From positions 7,217,018 through 7,281,017 of the forward strand of contig WARS01000071.1 of assembly GCA_008933995.1 (NCBI GenBank): a stretch of DNA of 64,000 bases, in the 5' to 3' direction. Source of the DNA: Datnioides undecimradiatus (taxonomy: Eukaryota > Chordata > Actinopteri > Lobotiformes > Datnioididae). Made by a program: the position numbers and the translations under genes. The notes below the pieces were generated by a model. The model had not been told where the DNA came from. It searched no databases and worked only from the letters and a program-made list of their open reading frames with translations. This document shows positions 22,432 to 34,024 of this stretch, one piece after another. Numbering within the stretch: position 1 is the first letter of the stretch; the number at the start of each line of letters is the position of its first letter.

Positions 22432-23838
22432 GTGAGGAGTAAAGTCACTCCCCTTCTTATTTTGAATATCGTTATTTTAAGATTTTTACTTGGGAAGCAG
22501 TGGATGCTAATGCGCGACACAAGCTGTTGTTAAAGACAATAACCAGCGAGGACAGTGACTGCTAATGAGAGGTAATAACAGAGAGAGAGGAAAAGACAAA
22601 AGGAACTTGACAGCAGTGAATACAGTCTGATACGTTCATGCATTCATGAATCGAACCTACTTGTTTTGACTTTTCCTAACATTTAAGAGCCTTGGCCATG
22701 AGGTGCGACTACACCCGAGTGCCAGATCTTGCTACCTGTGCAGCTTTGGCTCACACATAAAGACACCAGCTGCACATCGACCTCTATCATCCCATCTGCG
22801 CCGGGAAATATCTCTCTGCAGAAATGGGGTGGATTACGTTGACCTAGTGTGACACGGGTTACTGGAGCAAAGCGAGTGTCAAAATGTGACAAATCTTGCT
22901 GAGCCCTCAGTTCCCAAGTCCCCTTTGTCCATTCCCACCTCCATACTAAAGAGGCACTCTGTCACAGGAGGCAGCGCAGCGGCGGAGGATATGGCTGATT
23001 TAACAACAACATGGTGGTTTTCTGTTTGGAACAACCAAAAGACGTGCAAAGCGAAATCTACTTACCTTTTATTTTGTTGGGAAAAAATGCAAAAATTTGC
23101 TCATAAATACACGTTTTAATATCAGGGTTTTATGGCAGGTGCAAGTGATACTGATGGCCACCGCGCTGATCTAACAGTTCATGAAACTTGGTGGAAACCG
23201 TACGTCTGGCAACACCCAGGGGAGCTCAGGCAGGCAAGCCAGAGAGACGAGACTCCTCAGGACAGAAATGGGTGTGAATGGAGATCTGCTCTGACACACT
23301 GGCCCTGATGTGTGAGGCCACTGCAGGCACAGGGCTGTCAGGTCGAAGCCAGAGATGGCTCCTCATTGGACTGGTGTTAATTATGGGGCCAAAGGCTTTG
23401 CCAGGACTATTTGTCATGATGAGAGCTCTGGCAGGCAGAGGACACAGGTTTTTGGAAAAGCATGATCCCGTACGAAAAGAGAAGAAAATGAGAAACTTTC
23501 ATGCTTTCTCCAGCAGAGGATGTGATGATCTTGTCTAAACCACGGCAGAAACTGTCCTGACCTATGCGCACAGCACTAGGCCACTTAGACATTCAGCAAG
23601 TAAACATTTTTGTGTAATCTTATAAACAAACTATAGACTGGGACCCATCTCCGGTAAGTTATTAATTATTCACGGGATAGGCTTTTTCTTTATGTTCCCC
23701 AAAATAATGATGGTCCGTTCCCTGATAAAAGGGCTGATTCAGAGTAGGGAAAGTACATTGCAGTGCCTGGCCTCAGACCACGATGGTTTTACTCTAAGTG
23801 CAAAAAGTCTCCACATGAGTCATCTCTGCTTTCTTTAG
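22432..23838. other. non-coding stretch
   Basis: Open frames exist on both strands but without splice pairs. A GTAAGT donor-like site at 23655 and a minus-strand AAAAG|GTAAGTAG at about 23067 lack open exons in front of them. Confidence 0.4.
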
Positions 23839-23988
23839 GCCTGCTGAAAATAAACCTGGACAGTTTTTACATGTACAAACATACACAGCTGGCTGAGGAT
23901 ACAAAGCGACGCAAAAGGGCCTCGACGTCCTCTTGTCCCATCATCCGTCACTGGCCAATCACTTTTGACACAGGACCCATGTTGAGAG
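23839..23988 (+). CDS. candidate internal coding exon, 150 bases, phase 1-1
   Basis: A good acceptor (TCTCTGCTTTCTTTAG) and a consensus donor (AGAG|GTGAGTGG) bracket exactly 150 bases with one frame open throughout. The peptide starts LLKINLDSFYMYKHTQLAED, continues with a basic run (TKRRKRAS) and ends near TFDTGPMLR. The exon begins two bases into a split codon and ends one base into the next, so it is phase-symmetric. The segment at 24356-24396 matches its phase. No family is recognised, and codon bias is weak at the start. Confidence 0.27.
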
Positions 23989-24355
23989 GTGAGTGGTGGG
24001 TTAGTGTTGCGTGTTTTCTGGATCACCTGCGTCTACCCTGGATATCCGTCACCTGTCTCCTGCTTCAGCCTGATGGGCAGCAAAGCCATCTTTCTGGATA
24101 ATTAAAGCTGTGAGTGCGGGCTGACATGTCCTGCAGTGAGAGGCAAATGCTCACAGAAGCAGAAGTCCTTCTGTATCCAACTTGGCCTGCTACGGTCTCT
24201 TATGGCACACCTCATTCACGCAGACGGACCCGATCTAATGTTATTTGCCCTCTGCGTGTGTGAGAAAAACTGATGAATAACTACCGATAACTCGACCTTA
24301 AAACACGTGTCAGTGTTTTATTTGGTAGGCCAAAAATAATGTGTATTTATTCCAG
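23989..24355. other. putative intron or plain non-coding DNA
   Basis: It separates the two phase-compatible candidate exons. Nothing else is seen. Confidence 0.3.
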
Positions 24356-24396
24356 TGAACAGTGGAGTAAATACCATCATCGTGGTAATTTGTAGG
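24356..24396 (+). CDS. candidate short coding exon, 41 bases
   Basis: The acceptor TGTATTTATTCCAG precedes 41 bases that end at TAGG|GTGAGTTG. The only open frame is the one that continues from the phase-1 end of 23839-23988. It reads NSGVNTIIVVICR after the split codon. The other two frames contain stops. Very short exons are hard to support without transcripts. Confidence 0.18.
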
Positions 24397-24698
24397 GTGA
24401 GTTGTACAGACAAAATATCGCCTTTAACCCCCTGGAGTTAGATGGCTCCAACAGAACAGCAGGTATAATTACTATTCTAATTGGGGGCAGGACTATCAAT
24501 TATGGGGTCCAACAGTGAAAGCCAGATGATATGCTACAGTGGTGCTGTGGATCGCATGAGCAGTGTGAATGCTAACACCCTGGCTGTTTCCCTGTTTGTT
24601 TCATTAGGTCACTGTGACATCAGAGAGCAGATGTTCAGGCAACACATCTCACAACAATCTACCTGAGAGCTGCAGCGCGCGAGCATTCACTCGCACTT
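24397..24698. other. non-coding stretch
   Basis: Nothing recognised. Confidence 0.45.
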
Positions 24699-24726
24699 GC
24701 ACACACACACACACACACACACACGC
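24699..24726. repeat. (CA)n microsatellite
   Basis: About 13 CA units continuing into CGCGCAAACACACAG. Confidence 0.9.
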
Positions 24727-26630
24727 GCAAACACACAGACGCACTCTTATCTTTGCCGCTGCATAAATGCTTCCTCATGTTCTCCACCTCTTTCATCTCA
24801 TTGTCTTTCTCTCACCCTCCCCTCGCTGAGAGCACAACACAAAATGGAAAAAAAAATTGCTGACTGTGAAAGAGATGACGCAGTAAACATAGCTGCTCTG
24901 AATATCTAAATTAAAAGTGGCCTTGTGCATCGTTTGAATTATTCATAATGGTAAACTGGATGCAGCTGCTACTACAGGGCTAGAGAAAACCTCTGAGTTA
25001 CAGTTACAGTCGGGTGGATTACTCCATTTGACTTGTTTAAGTCAAAGTGTTTAAGTGACACGGATTAAATCAGTTTTGCGAGTGCCACCTAGCTAACGAA
25101 ACCTCTCCAAATTTAATTAGATACTTGAATATCGGGAGCAGTAAAGGTTCAAACCAGCAGTAGCTTACCACTTAACAGATTATAGCAGACTCAATAATCA
25201 TTAACCATGTATCACCTAATTGAAAGTCAAGTCATTAATGTGCTAAGTCAGTGATCATATATATGGTGGTGCATGTGTGAAATGACTTGATGATGCAGCA
25301 GAAAGTCAAACGTTCAATCACGACTTAACCCTCAAGACGCTTAACCCCCACCCAGAAGACTCTACATACTAACCCCAACCCTTGAATGTAAGGTATTAAC
25401 CGTGCAAAATGAGTGAATAAACTGACAAGTCATAATCCACACAAACACAAACATGCTAACGATCACGCCGACGTAGTGTCACCATCGGTCGCTGCCGTCT
25501 TGCAATTGTGACGCTGGCATTTAGCTCAAAGCTTCGCCGTGTCTTGAGTACAGAACAGGCTCAGAGAGCTGCGTGCTAGGCTGTAGATGCTTGTTACATA
25601 ATGTGACAGAGGACATTTACATTGCCTTGTATTTAGGATACACACTTGCATTACACTACTACAAAAAAACCATAAAAATCCACGTGAGTTTAATTCATTT
25701 CCTTGACGAATGCAAATAAAAGCCAACTCTGACATTCTGCATGTTTCTCTTGCTTACTACTGTACTGCTTATATATAAGACATTTCACCTATGGCACGGT
25801 GTCAAACAGCGCAAATTAAAAGCTTTTAAGTGCTTCCTCGTGCTCATTAGCATAAGCACTGAATGGCAGGGACTGTGGCAGCTCTTTAGAAGACAGAGAT
25901 AACCTCCTGGAATGACGAGCCTTGAACTTCACCTCTGGAAGGGATATGGGAGAGACACAGGGAGTGATCTCAGCTGCTGTTTGAATGAGGGCACCTGGTG
26001 TGGGCCGTTGTTCTATCAACCCCTCCCACTGAGCCTTTAAATCTCATCCACTTCATGAGAGTCACGTCTTCACTTAGATAATGAATTATGGATCCCAGCC
26101 AGGGCGATATTCAATTTTAGATGAACTGCATATCTTCATTTGGTGACAGTGCCACCGCTGCCATAAGGGACAATCCCTTCTCAGCAGCATGAACCCAGAT
26201 ACGGTGGAAAAGCTCATTACTATCTATATTCATGATGGGAGACTTATGCAGTGTGCGCGTGCTGTGTGCATGCGTCCTTGTGTTGTACTCATGCTGCATA
26301 GGCGCCATAAACGCATGTGCGCATACTGTTTATATATGTGGCCGGTGTGAGAACTGAAGATTTGCTCCACTCTGGAGCAGGCAGGTTAATTCTGCATGGT
26401 CTCTCTAAATGGGGAGAGGAAGATAGAAGTCACTATAGTCACTACAGAATGCACCCGGCTGTTGTTCCTTCTGCCTGAATACACATGAGTGGCTAGACTG
26501 ATCTTTCCCCTGCTCTTCCTGCACTGAAAAAGGCTAAGATGCTGAACACAGACATGTATAGTACATTTATGAGAACATGGGCCAATAGTCTGTCTGAGGG
26601 TTCAGTGGAGCGTTGGCAAATACAGAAAAG
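24727..26630. other. non-coding stretch, AT-rich regulatory-looking parts
   Basis: Single-copy DNA. The part near 26080-26250 mixes AT-rich words (ATAATGAATTATGG, ATTCAATTTTAG) with GC-richer ones, as enhancers often do, but conservation is unknown. No gene is supported. Confidence 0.35.
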
Positions 26631-26643
26631 AAAAAAAAAAAAA
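26631..26643 (+). repeat. poly-A tract
   Basis: A-homopolymer seen directly. Confidence 0.8.
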
Positions 26644-27879
26644 GACACCGTGACGAGTGGCCTTCCGCCGCTGAGCCGGTGCTTCACTTTACTGTAGATG
26701 TTAGTCTCAGTTCATAGAAATTTACCTATTGTAATGGTGCTTGTTTTTGTCGCTACATTCAGGCCATTATTTCGCCACAGTGATCTGCTAAAAATAGGCT
26801 GGCATTTTAAAGATTAAAAGGGTGTTGCATAATAGTCTATAACTTCAGCTGCATGAAATTGGATGGAAGCAACATCACACATCTTAAAAAAAAAAAAAAT
26901 CACTGAAAACTGAAAAATACAGCTCTGGTGACAAAGAAAAGCAACAGGAGAAATAAAAAATAAAAATAAATATGGACAAAAATTCACCAGTAGAATAAAA
27001 AGTATTAATCAAATGAACAATGTGAGAAATAAATATAAATGATGATTGTTTAGTTGCTGTGTGGTTGGTAAAGAAAAAATAATTTGCTCTCTGCATGTGA
27101 AATGTACCTGTTTGGACCTGTTCTGATTCACAATAAAAGCACAAAGAGTTTGAATTTAAGCTAGTCTTTCTTCTTTAAATTTCTGGAGCAAAAAAACCCC
27201 CAGCCCTCTAGTGCATCATGATGATGTCATCAGGTTAATAGCCATTAAGAGACCACAAATTTAAAGAGAGCTGAAGTAATGATGTAATGCTGGTGCCTCT
27301 GCTTCACTGGCTTTTATCCATCTGATAACAATAAGCCTGTTCGTGTTCATGGCATTAAAAGTGGAAACCTATATGATTTTGATAAAGTTAAACATTGATT
27401 ACTTAGTCAGGACTGAAAAAATCCAATTTACATAAATGGAATTTACCAGCAGAGCAGCTGAGAGGCTGGATTTTATATTATTAGCATTCAGTGTGATTTT
27501 AAATGAGGTTTTCTTACATCTGGGACAAGACCTCGAAATTTTCCTTTAGTTCTCCGCCTTAAAAAAGTGTGTTTGTGTTACAAACTGGAACCATGGACTT
27601 TGAACACTATGGGTGTCTATCAGGAAAGGAGCACTTCACATAAGCCACTATTTAATTGCATTATGGGTGGTATAGGGATCCAGAGTGTTTGCAGCTTGAC
27701 CCATATTAGGGGCTAAAAGTCAGGATATCTCGAGATCTGCTGCATCTGTTTTGAACTCTTTTTTCCAATTTGCCGCTTGTGAGCCACCAGAGTGCTAAAT
27801 CACTAGATTACTCCTCAAAGAATCAGCTGCCGTCTGTTGTCTGCTCTATTAAACAATCTCTCCCTTAACACATGTCTTC
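26644..27879. other. AT-rich non-coding stretch
   Basis: It contains an A run at about 26886-26899 and A-rich AAATAAAAAT repeats near 26953-26973. No gene is seen. Confidence 0.45.
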
Positions 27880-28360
27880 CTGTTCCTTGAATGTGCCATT
27901 TGGCGCCTGCCTGAGAAAGGAGCCATGCGATGTATATCCTCGAATGGCAACACCAATTTTATACAATATTTCCCCGAAAGGTTAAACTACTGCGATGTCA
28001 GATGAATCAGCCCATAAAAGCCAGATGATAATCCACACGGGAGGAACTTTGAAGCGACAATAATCTGTCAGCGATGTACTCAAAACAACACATCACAACG
28101 TGCACTCCGCTTAAGACAAAATGAGGCGTTTTTAAAGAGCACATGGTGTACATCTGGCATCGCTGGCTCTCATTTTGGATTCAGTTGGGGAAGATAATTA
28201 TCCTTGCATTCTCTTCCAATTCGAACAATGTCTAGGGTGTGTGGATCAAACAAACTAAAAATTGCATCCAACTTGGATTTCATATGGATGTAGGACACTG
28301 ACTCTGAAGCTGAAGCTGCACTGACAGGTCTTCTTGGCAGTATATTAAAGTGCATTATGT
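27880..28360. promoter_or_regulatory. possible regulatory element, single-copy
   Basis: Balanced-complexity DNA with several AT-rich transcription-factor-type words (GATAATTATCC at 28192-28202, GACAATAATCTG at about 28057) and CpGs kept in an otherwise CpG-poor area. This is an inference from texture only. Cross-species alignment would settle it. Confidence 0.2.
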
Positions 28361-29011
28361 ATGAAGGCCAGGGTAGGCTTTCTTAGAGCACATACACGCA
28401 CACCTTCTCACACTAACACACACAAACATATACATACAGGCGCTCGTGCAGACTGTGCATATTATTCACAGGCACGCAAACGACGAAACACAATGCATAC
28501 GGCTGTTTTAAGTGACAAAGCATTGTCCTTGGATGCTCAGGCACACTTTGCCGCAATGTATTTGAGCAGACCTCCTTGCTGTCATGCTGCAGTAGTGCGC
28601 TCTACTCATTATCTTGTGTCATGTGACAGCATCTCTGAATCATTTGGCCCTGGGAGCCGAACCAAAAGGGGAAAAAACTCACAGCCGCCGCTAAACTCAG
28701 ATGACAGAGAAAGCGAGCAAAAACAATGTCCTTGTCCCTCCACGGATTACATAAGAAATTCCACCGATGTCAATCATGCGCTAATAGGCACTGTCCTCCA
28801 GAGACTTCTCCTCCGTAGAAAAATAGGTACAGCGTGTAAAGCAGCACACAAACTTTGTTTGCCAGGTGCGAGAACACATGTCTGCATGTGTGTGTGCGTG
28901 CAGTCATTGAATTTAGAGCCTCCTCGTGATAATTTTGATATGTTAACCCTGTCAGCAAGGCCATTTTTTACGCTGTCTCCTGACATCGTATCAAATCCTG
29001 ATGTGTCATAA
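28361..29011 (+). other. longest non-low-complexity open frame (216 codons), coding status doubtful
   Basis: The frame runs from an ATG at 28361 to TAA and crosses an imperfect CA patch at 28388-28440. A middle part reads SDDRESEQKQCPCPSTDYI. A rough estimate from stop frequency gives a chance ORF of this size somewhere in 64 kb a probability of about one in five. There are no domains, and minus-strand frames are open over the same DNA. Probably non-coding. Confidence 0.3.
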
Positions 29012-29663
29012 ATAAGCCCAGGATAACTTTCAGCACCTTCTGCTTGTGGTGGATTTGAGGTTGTTGGTCAAGGGTTAAAGAGACAAAACAGAGTGCAGAG
29101 GTGCTTCAAGGATAACCAGAACATGAACCAAACAGCATGACTGTATAAACTATAATGATACTTTAGCTATTGTAGCATTTGAGAAAAGGCATCGATAGGA
29201 CATGTGCTGCTGATGTCTGTGATGCACTATTGACTGAAGCAAATCCTGCCTGTGAACGTTAAAAGACTTTGTCTCACAATGCGACAACTGTCAAATCATT
29301 CCTCTGTGATCTTTTTGCGACGCCTGCTGAGTCAATAGGCGTTCTTGCACGCGCACTGTTGGACGGAGCCTAATGAGTATTAGCTGTTCCTCTTCCATGC
29401 ATCCAGTCAGTGGTGGCGACAGGAATACAGAAGGCAGCAGTGAAGTGTGGTGCAGCACACATCAGTTTCACCTTTTTTTAGCATGTAGCCTATATATGAA
29501 GCTTATGTGGCACTGCATCATGTCCCCTCCACCCTGAAGGGCACTGTGCTGCATTAGTGCCCCCTGTGGGCACTTTATCACATTTTCTTGCACATTGGGC
29601 CTTTATATAGGGCAGTTCAGGACAGTTTATCTACAACTGGAGCATTCAAGAGGGCACTTTTAT
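29012..29663. other. non-coding stretch
   Basis: It includes GGGCACTGTGCTGCATTAGTGCCCCCTGTGGGCAC at about 29539-29573, a locally self-similar GGGCAC/GTGCCC region. No gene is seen. Confidence 0.4.
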
Positions 29664-29691
29664 TGTTGCCCTTAAAAAGTTAAGGGCAACA
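29664..29691. repeat. perfect 12-bp inverted repeat with 4-base loop
   Basis: TGTTGCCCTTAA (29664-29675), loop AAAG, TTAAGGGCAACA (29680-29691). The stem is perfectly complementary. It is too short for a typical microRNA precursor. Confidence 0.85.
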
Positions 29692-30589
29692 TGTTGAGTT
29701 CTCCCCCGACTTCCCCAGGGGGTCCAGTTGTGATGACAGTAATTGAATACCTTGTGAAACTTCACAGTAACCTGAAGTCCTTTTACACCAGAACATACAT
29801 TACTCCATAATAATTGTGACACGAATCACGCCCTCCAGGCAAACCAATACTTCACTCCCACTGGAGGAAAATAACAAAGAGCACCATATCAGAGCATACG
29901 AAAAAACAAAACTTACACTTTTACTTCTTGGTTGTTACAATTTTGAACAAATAAATCCACAAATTACCACTAAGGAGAATCCTTTCTGTTTCAGTATGAC
30001 TTGTTGTATCTTAGACTTGCAGGTGTTGTTTCTCGTGAACATTCACAAGTGAAAATGCTGCATGATTATCTTCTAAAGCAAAACGTGCACAAATGCTCGA
30101 AATCACACTGGTAGGAATACCGTGCAGAATCAGTGAAGAATCAACATGTAATTAGACCATAATAGACCATAATTCAGTACAATGCAACACAGAGGTCCTT
30201 ATTGTAATACGATATAGCCATTTTCACTGTTTCATTACGCTTGTATCAAAAACAATTAGTTCATTCTCTCTCACTCTGGGAAATGAAATCAGTAATCTTA
30301 GTAAATGTGAATAAGATAAAGAAATTTACAAATATTTCCCTCCAAAAATATTTTCTGTATTGTTATTATTACCATCAGTACGATGTATTCTAGGGGTCCA
30401 TTTTTCCTTTTATTTGCTGCCAATAAATCCTGGACATCACAAAGAAACAATAAAACCATATGGACATAGAGCAATTGTATAACCATCTGGTTTGTGTGTC
30501 TTCCATTATCTCTGCGAACTGCAAGCAGGGCTGGATGATGTCAGTGACAACAGACTCAATGAGACGCCATCAGAGAGAGAGAGACTGCA
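29692..30589. other. AT-rich non-coding stretch
   Basis: A tandem ACCATAAT doublet lies near 30156-30173. No gene is supported. Confidence 0.45.
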
Positions 30590-30800
30590 ATGACAAGGCG
30601 CGTGACACTGGAGGACATGACAGCAAACTGCAAACAGCTTAGCAACATCAAGGCGCTGCATGGGCGTCACGCTGATCAGTTACATCATGAACAGAAATAT
30701 ATGGCACCAACTTCTGCGGTGCAACGAGGACAAGAGAGCAGGAAGCAGCAGCACAAACCAATGAGCCAGGCACTGTGGGTGGTCATGGGCATAACTACAG
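30590..30800 (+). CDS. candidate coding exon, 70 codons plus one base
   Basis: The ATG at 30590 has an in-frame stop a little upstream. The frame stays open for 70 codons to ACTACAG|GTACAC, a moderate donor. The peptide is polar and helical in character: it starts MTRRVTLEDMTANCKQL, has a His-rich middle (HGRHADQLHHEQKYM) and ends SQALWVVMGITT. GC at third positions is moderate to high for this AT-rich window. CpGs are locally enriched. A 27-T tract follows at 30812. I recognise no family. It could be a lineage-specific gene, an old retrogene, or chance. Confidence 0.25.
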
Positions 30801-30807
30801 GTACACT

Positions 30808-30811
<4 letters not shown>

Positions 30812-30838
<27 letters not shown>
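30812..30838 (+). repeat. poly-T tract (27 T)
   Basis: Homopolymer seen directly. On the minus strand it would be a poly-A tail, but no retroposon body is recognised at its 5' side. Confidence 0.9.
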
Positions 30839-30844
<6 letters not shown>

Positions 30845-33278
30845 ACAAGTTTCAGCACACGGATTTTGTCTGGTTTGTAAAAGAAACTGCTCTAATAATT
30901 GCCTCCAGTGTAACAGCATGAGCCACTAATAGATCAGTGGGAGAAGAAGAGGACGCAGCGGTGAAATGGCAGCGCTCTCAAACGATGCAGCATCCTTGTC
31001 GTACCTTCAGTGCTTGATGCTGGAGGACATTTACGTGCAAAACAAGTCTTAATGGTTTTCCTGCAGGCGTGCCGCTTGTGCTTGGCTTGGGAGGAACCTC
31101 CACATACAGTGAGTGTCAATTAAATCGTCAATGAACACTGTCTAGCTGGTGCATTGGTGATTGAGCCAGGTATGACCCCAACAATCAGCCAAGGCAGGAA
31201 GTGGACATTTTATTACATCATAAACCTGCACATCTTCCAACAGTGGCTTGTTACAGTCTTCGAAGGCACAAGCAAAGGATCAGAAAACACTTTGATCAAG
31301 TTGTTCTAGTTGTTCATGGACAAACAACTTATTTTGTCTTTTAATCTGGAGAACTTGGTGCTTTTGTCTTCTCACTTTGGGTAGCAGCACAGCAGATTCT
31401 CTATAAATACTAACTAATATATACACATGTGTTACAGCTGCCTCAAACACATGCACATTGAAATAGACACAAGAACACGTACGTTTACTAGCCCACTAGT
31501 CAGTAAAGGCGAGCATCATTCATAATCATCAGTCATTCACTGTCTTTGCAAAGTTTCAGTGTTTTCACACTTGTGCCAATCAACTATCTGACCCAAGCAC
31601 ACATCCGGGTGTGGCTGACAGAGGTGGCCTCTGCTATGCTATAAACAGGGGCAAGCATGAGACTCCAGCACAAGTCCTTTGAGGCCTGCACCTGATGTGA
31701 TAGCCATATTCTTTGCCCATTCAAGTTGAGTAACATCAACGGCTGGATATGTTAGATTATGTCATGCATCAGTATCTGAGCAATGAATCCACACAGACAG
31801 AAAGCGGGCTGCTGTGGTCTGCAGGTGAGACAGAAAACACAAGTGATTACATCCTGTCGTAAGCGTCCGGGTGAATGTGCTACAAAGCACAGTTAAGCTG
31901 GTTGGATCTCGTTCATTTGGATGGGGAAATGATATAGATGGGCTTTACTCCTCTGCCAAGTCACTTCTCTATTAATCAAGCTGTCTCTGAGCCTTTTTTG
32001 CTGGGAAATGGCTATTTGTAATGTTGGCTGTGCCGTCACATGTAGTGTACAGGCTATTAATGGAACAAGATCGTCCTCTTGCTAAAATGCCCATTTGGCC
32101 GAGATATCCAATAAGATCAAATTAAAACAAATGTGATTTCTCTATCAGCCATCCATTCTCCAAACCGCTTACCAGCTTGGTCACCGGTCGGTCGCTGCAT
32201 TTAAAGGATAAAGCTGCCATTATCCAGAACAACATGCTATGTGAGAATGTAAAAGGGTTTCAGACACACTACTCGCATGACCGCGGAGACAACTATTAGA
32301 TGGACTGCCGTTAGATTTGTACAGGAATTCACTGTCTTTCGAAAAGAAGCCCATTAAATGTGATGAGGCCTTAACATTTCATACAGCAGGTCAATTTGAG
32401 ATCAATAGTTTGATTTATGACCAAGTATCTGCAAAACTCAGTCTCAGTGGTACTTTGGTACTACAGTCTGACCTCCTGGATCCTGTTTCATATTTTCACT
32501 GGTACCTATAACAAAACACCCGCAGAGATGCAGCAACTTATCCTGACTGCTGTTGGTCTGTTTGAACCGGACAGATAACAGCTGATGTCCGCATAGTGGC
32601 TCCATTAAAGCTACAAGGAGACTCCACTTACTGGATGGACTCTCCCACCACTTTGGTCACTCTGTCACACTAACCACTCTCACTATCTGTCCTTGGACTA
32701 AAGACAAACCCCCTCTGATCAAATGTCTGCCAAGGGGCTTCTAGAGGACAACACCCAAGAGACAGCTACGAACATCTTATTGATCCGATAGGGAGATCAA
32801 GCCCGAGTGGCCAGCCTGAAGACTGAACCACTGTGCCACAGGCACTACATGCACGCTTTGACACAGCAACAGACATGATAAATACAGGAGAATTCATCTC
32901 CTTGGGGTGCAATCCTCTTAAGCCGGTCAATTTTCCACAGCAACATTTACGAAACCTCAGTCAATATCACTGACAAAGTGAAGAAGAGCTTTTGCCCTTA
33001 AAGACTGAATAGCATCACACATAAATCTTACTCACAGTGGCAAGGTGGTCAGAAAGGCTTGATAAATGAAGTGTTATGAGCGTCCTCTAAAATGCTTTAA
33101 GTTTATTGTATTAGAGGCGAGGTTGTGGCTGCGTGGGCGCGTGAATGGGTATCCATTTCAGGTGAGCCAGGCCCCGGAGTATCAGCTGCAGCCATGCACT
33201 TCTCATTACTCTGGTCAGCCTGCTGTGAGCACTTCATCACACACAGCCATCATACTGCTGTCAGGCCAGCTGCACCTA
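30839..33278. other. non-coding stretch
   Basis: A 28-codon frame with an ATG in good context lies at 30966-31052 (MAALSNDAASLSYLQC), without further support. ATTGATCCGATAGGGAGATCAAG at 32780-32802 resembles the end of some teleost retroposons. Nothing definite. Confidence 0.4.
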
Positions 33279-33305
33279 ACACACACAAACACACACACAC
33301 ACACA
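33279..33305. repeat. (CA)n microsatellite
   Basis: CA units with one AA interruption. Confidence 0.9.
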
Positions 33306-34003
33306 GAGGAGGAGCAACACAGCTTATCACCAAGCCTTTCACGCCGAAAGCTACTGTCAGGACTAAGATCAACTGCATCAGTGGCGCTCACATACGTCAT
33401 GAGAGAAATCTTAATTGCTAAATTGATGCATAGTTGCTGCACTTCCACTCATTCCCCTCACCGGATTTCTGTCTGCACTGCTGAGTTATAGCTTTAAGAA
33501 GGAATAGTAAACACTGACTGGACAGTGACTGATGTCGTAACCAATACAAATCATCTGCACATTATGGCCTCTATTATAATTATTGAAGAGTAGTATTAAT
33601 CACAGGGGTTAAAATTGGTCTTTACTTACAACATGACCAGTTGACTGTGATCTACTGATTAATTAAATATTTAAATCTTCAAAACGAGTTGAAAGAAAAC
33701 CTTCAGCGCACTGGAAAGATTTGACTTTAAATCAACAGCGTGTGCATGAAATTTGTCACACAAGCACTCCAAGTTGCTAATGTCGCTGTAGCCGGTTGCG
33801 TCGCCCTCCAGCTCCGGTACACCAATCGTAGCTTGGTGATGAGGGAATGACAATTCGAATATAAGATTTGAAAATTCTGTAAAATGTGAAATACAGAGAG
33901 ATTTGTTTAAAGGTGATAGGCTTAATCAGCATTGTGTGAACTTCGGTAAGGTCTGCTATGTTAAGTTTTATTTGCCCTGTACTATAACTTTTTCATTATC
34001 AGA
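33306..34003. other. non-coding stretch
   Basis: A locally CpG-rich piece around 33775-33830 (GTAGCCGGTTGCGTCGCC) sits in AT-rich DNA and may be an old repeat. I cannot name it. Confidence 0.35.
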
Positions 34004-34024
34004 TTTTTTTTTTTTTTTTTTTTT
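34004..34024 (+). repeat. poly-T tract (21 T)
   Basis: Homopolymer seen directly. Confidence 0.9.
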
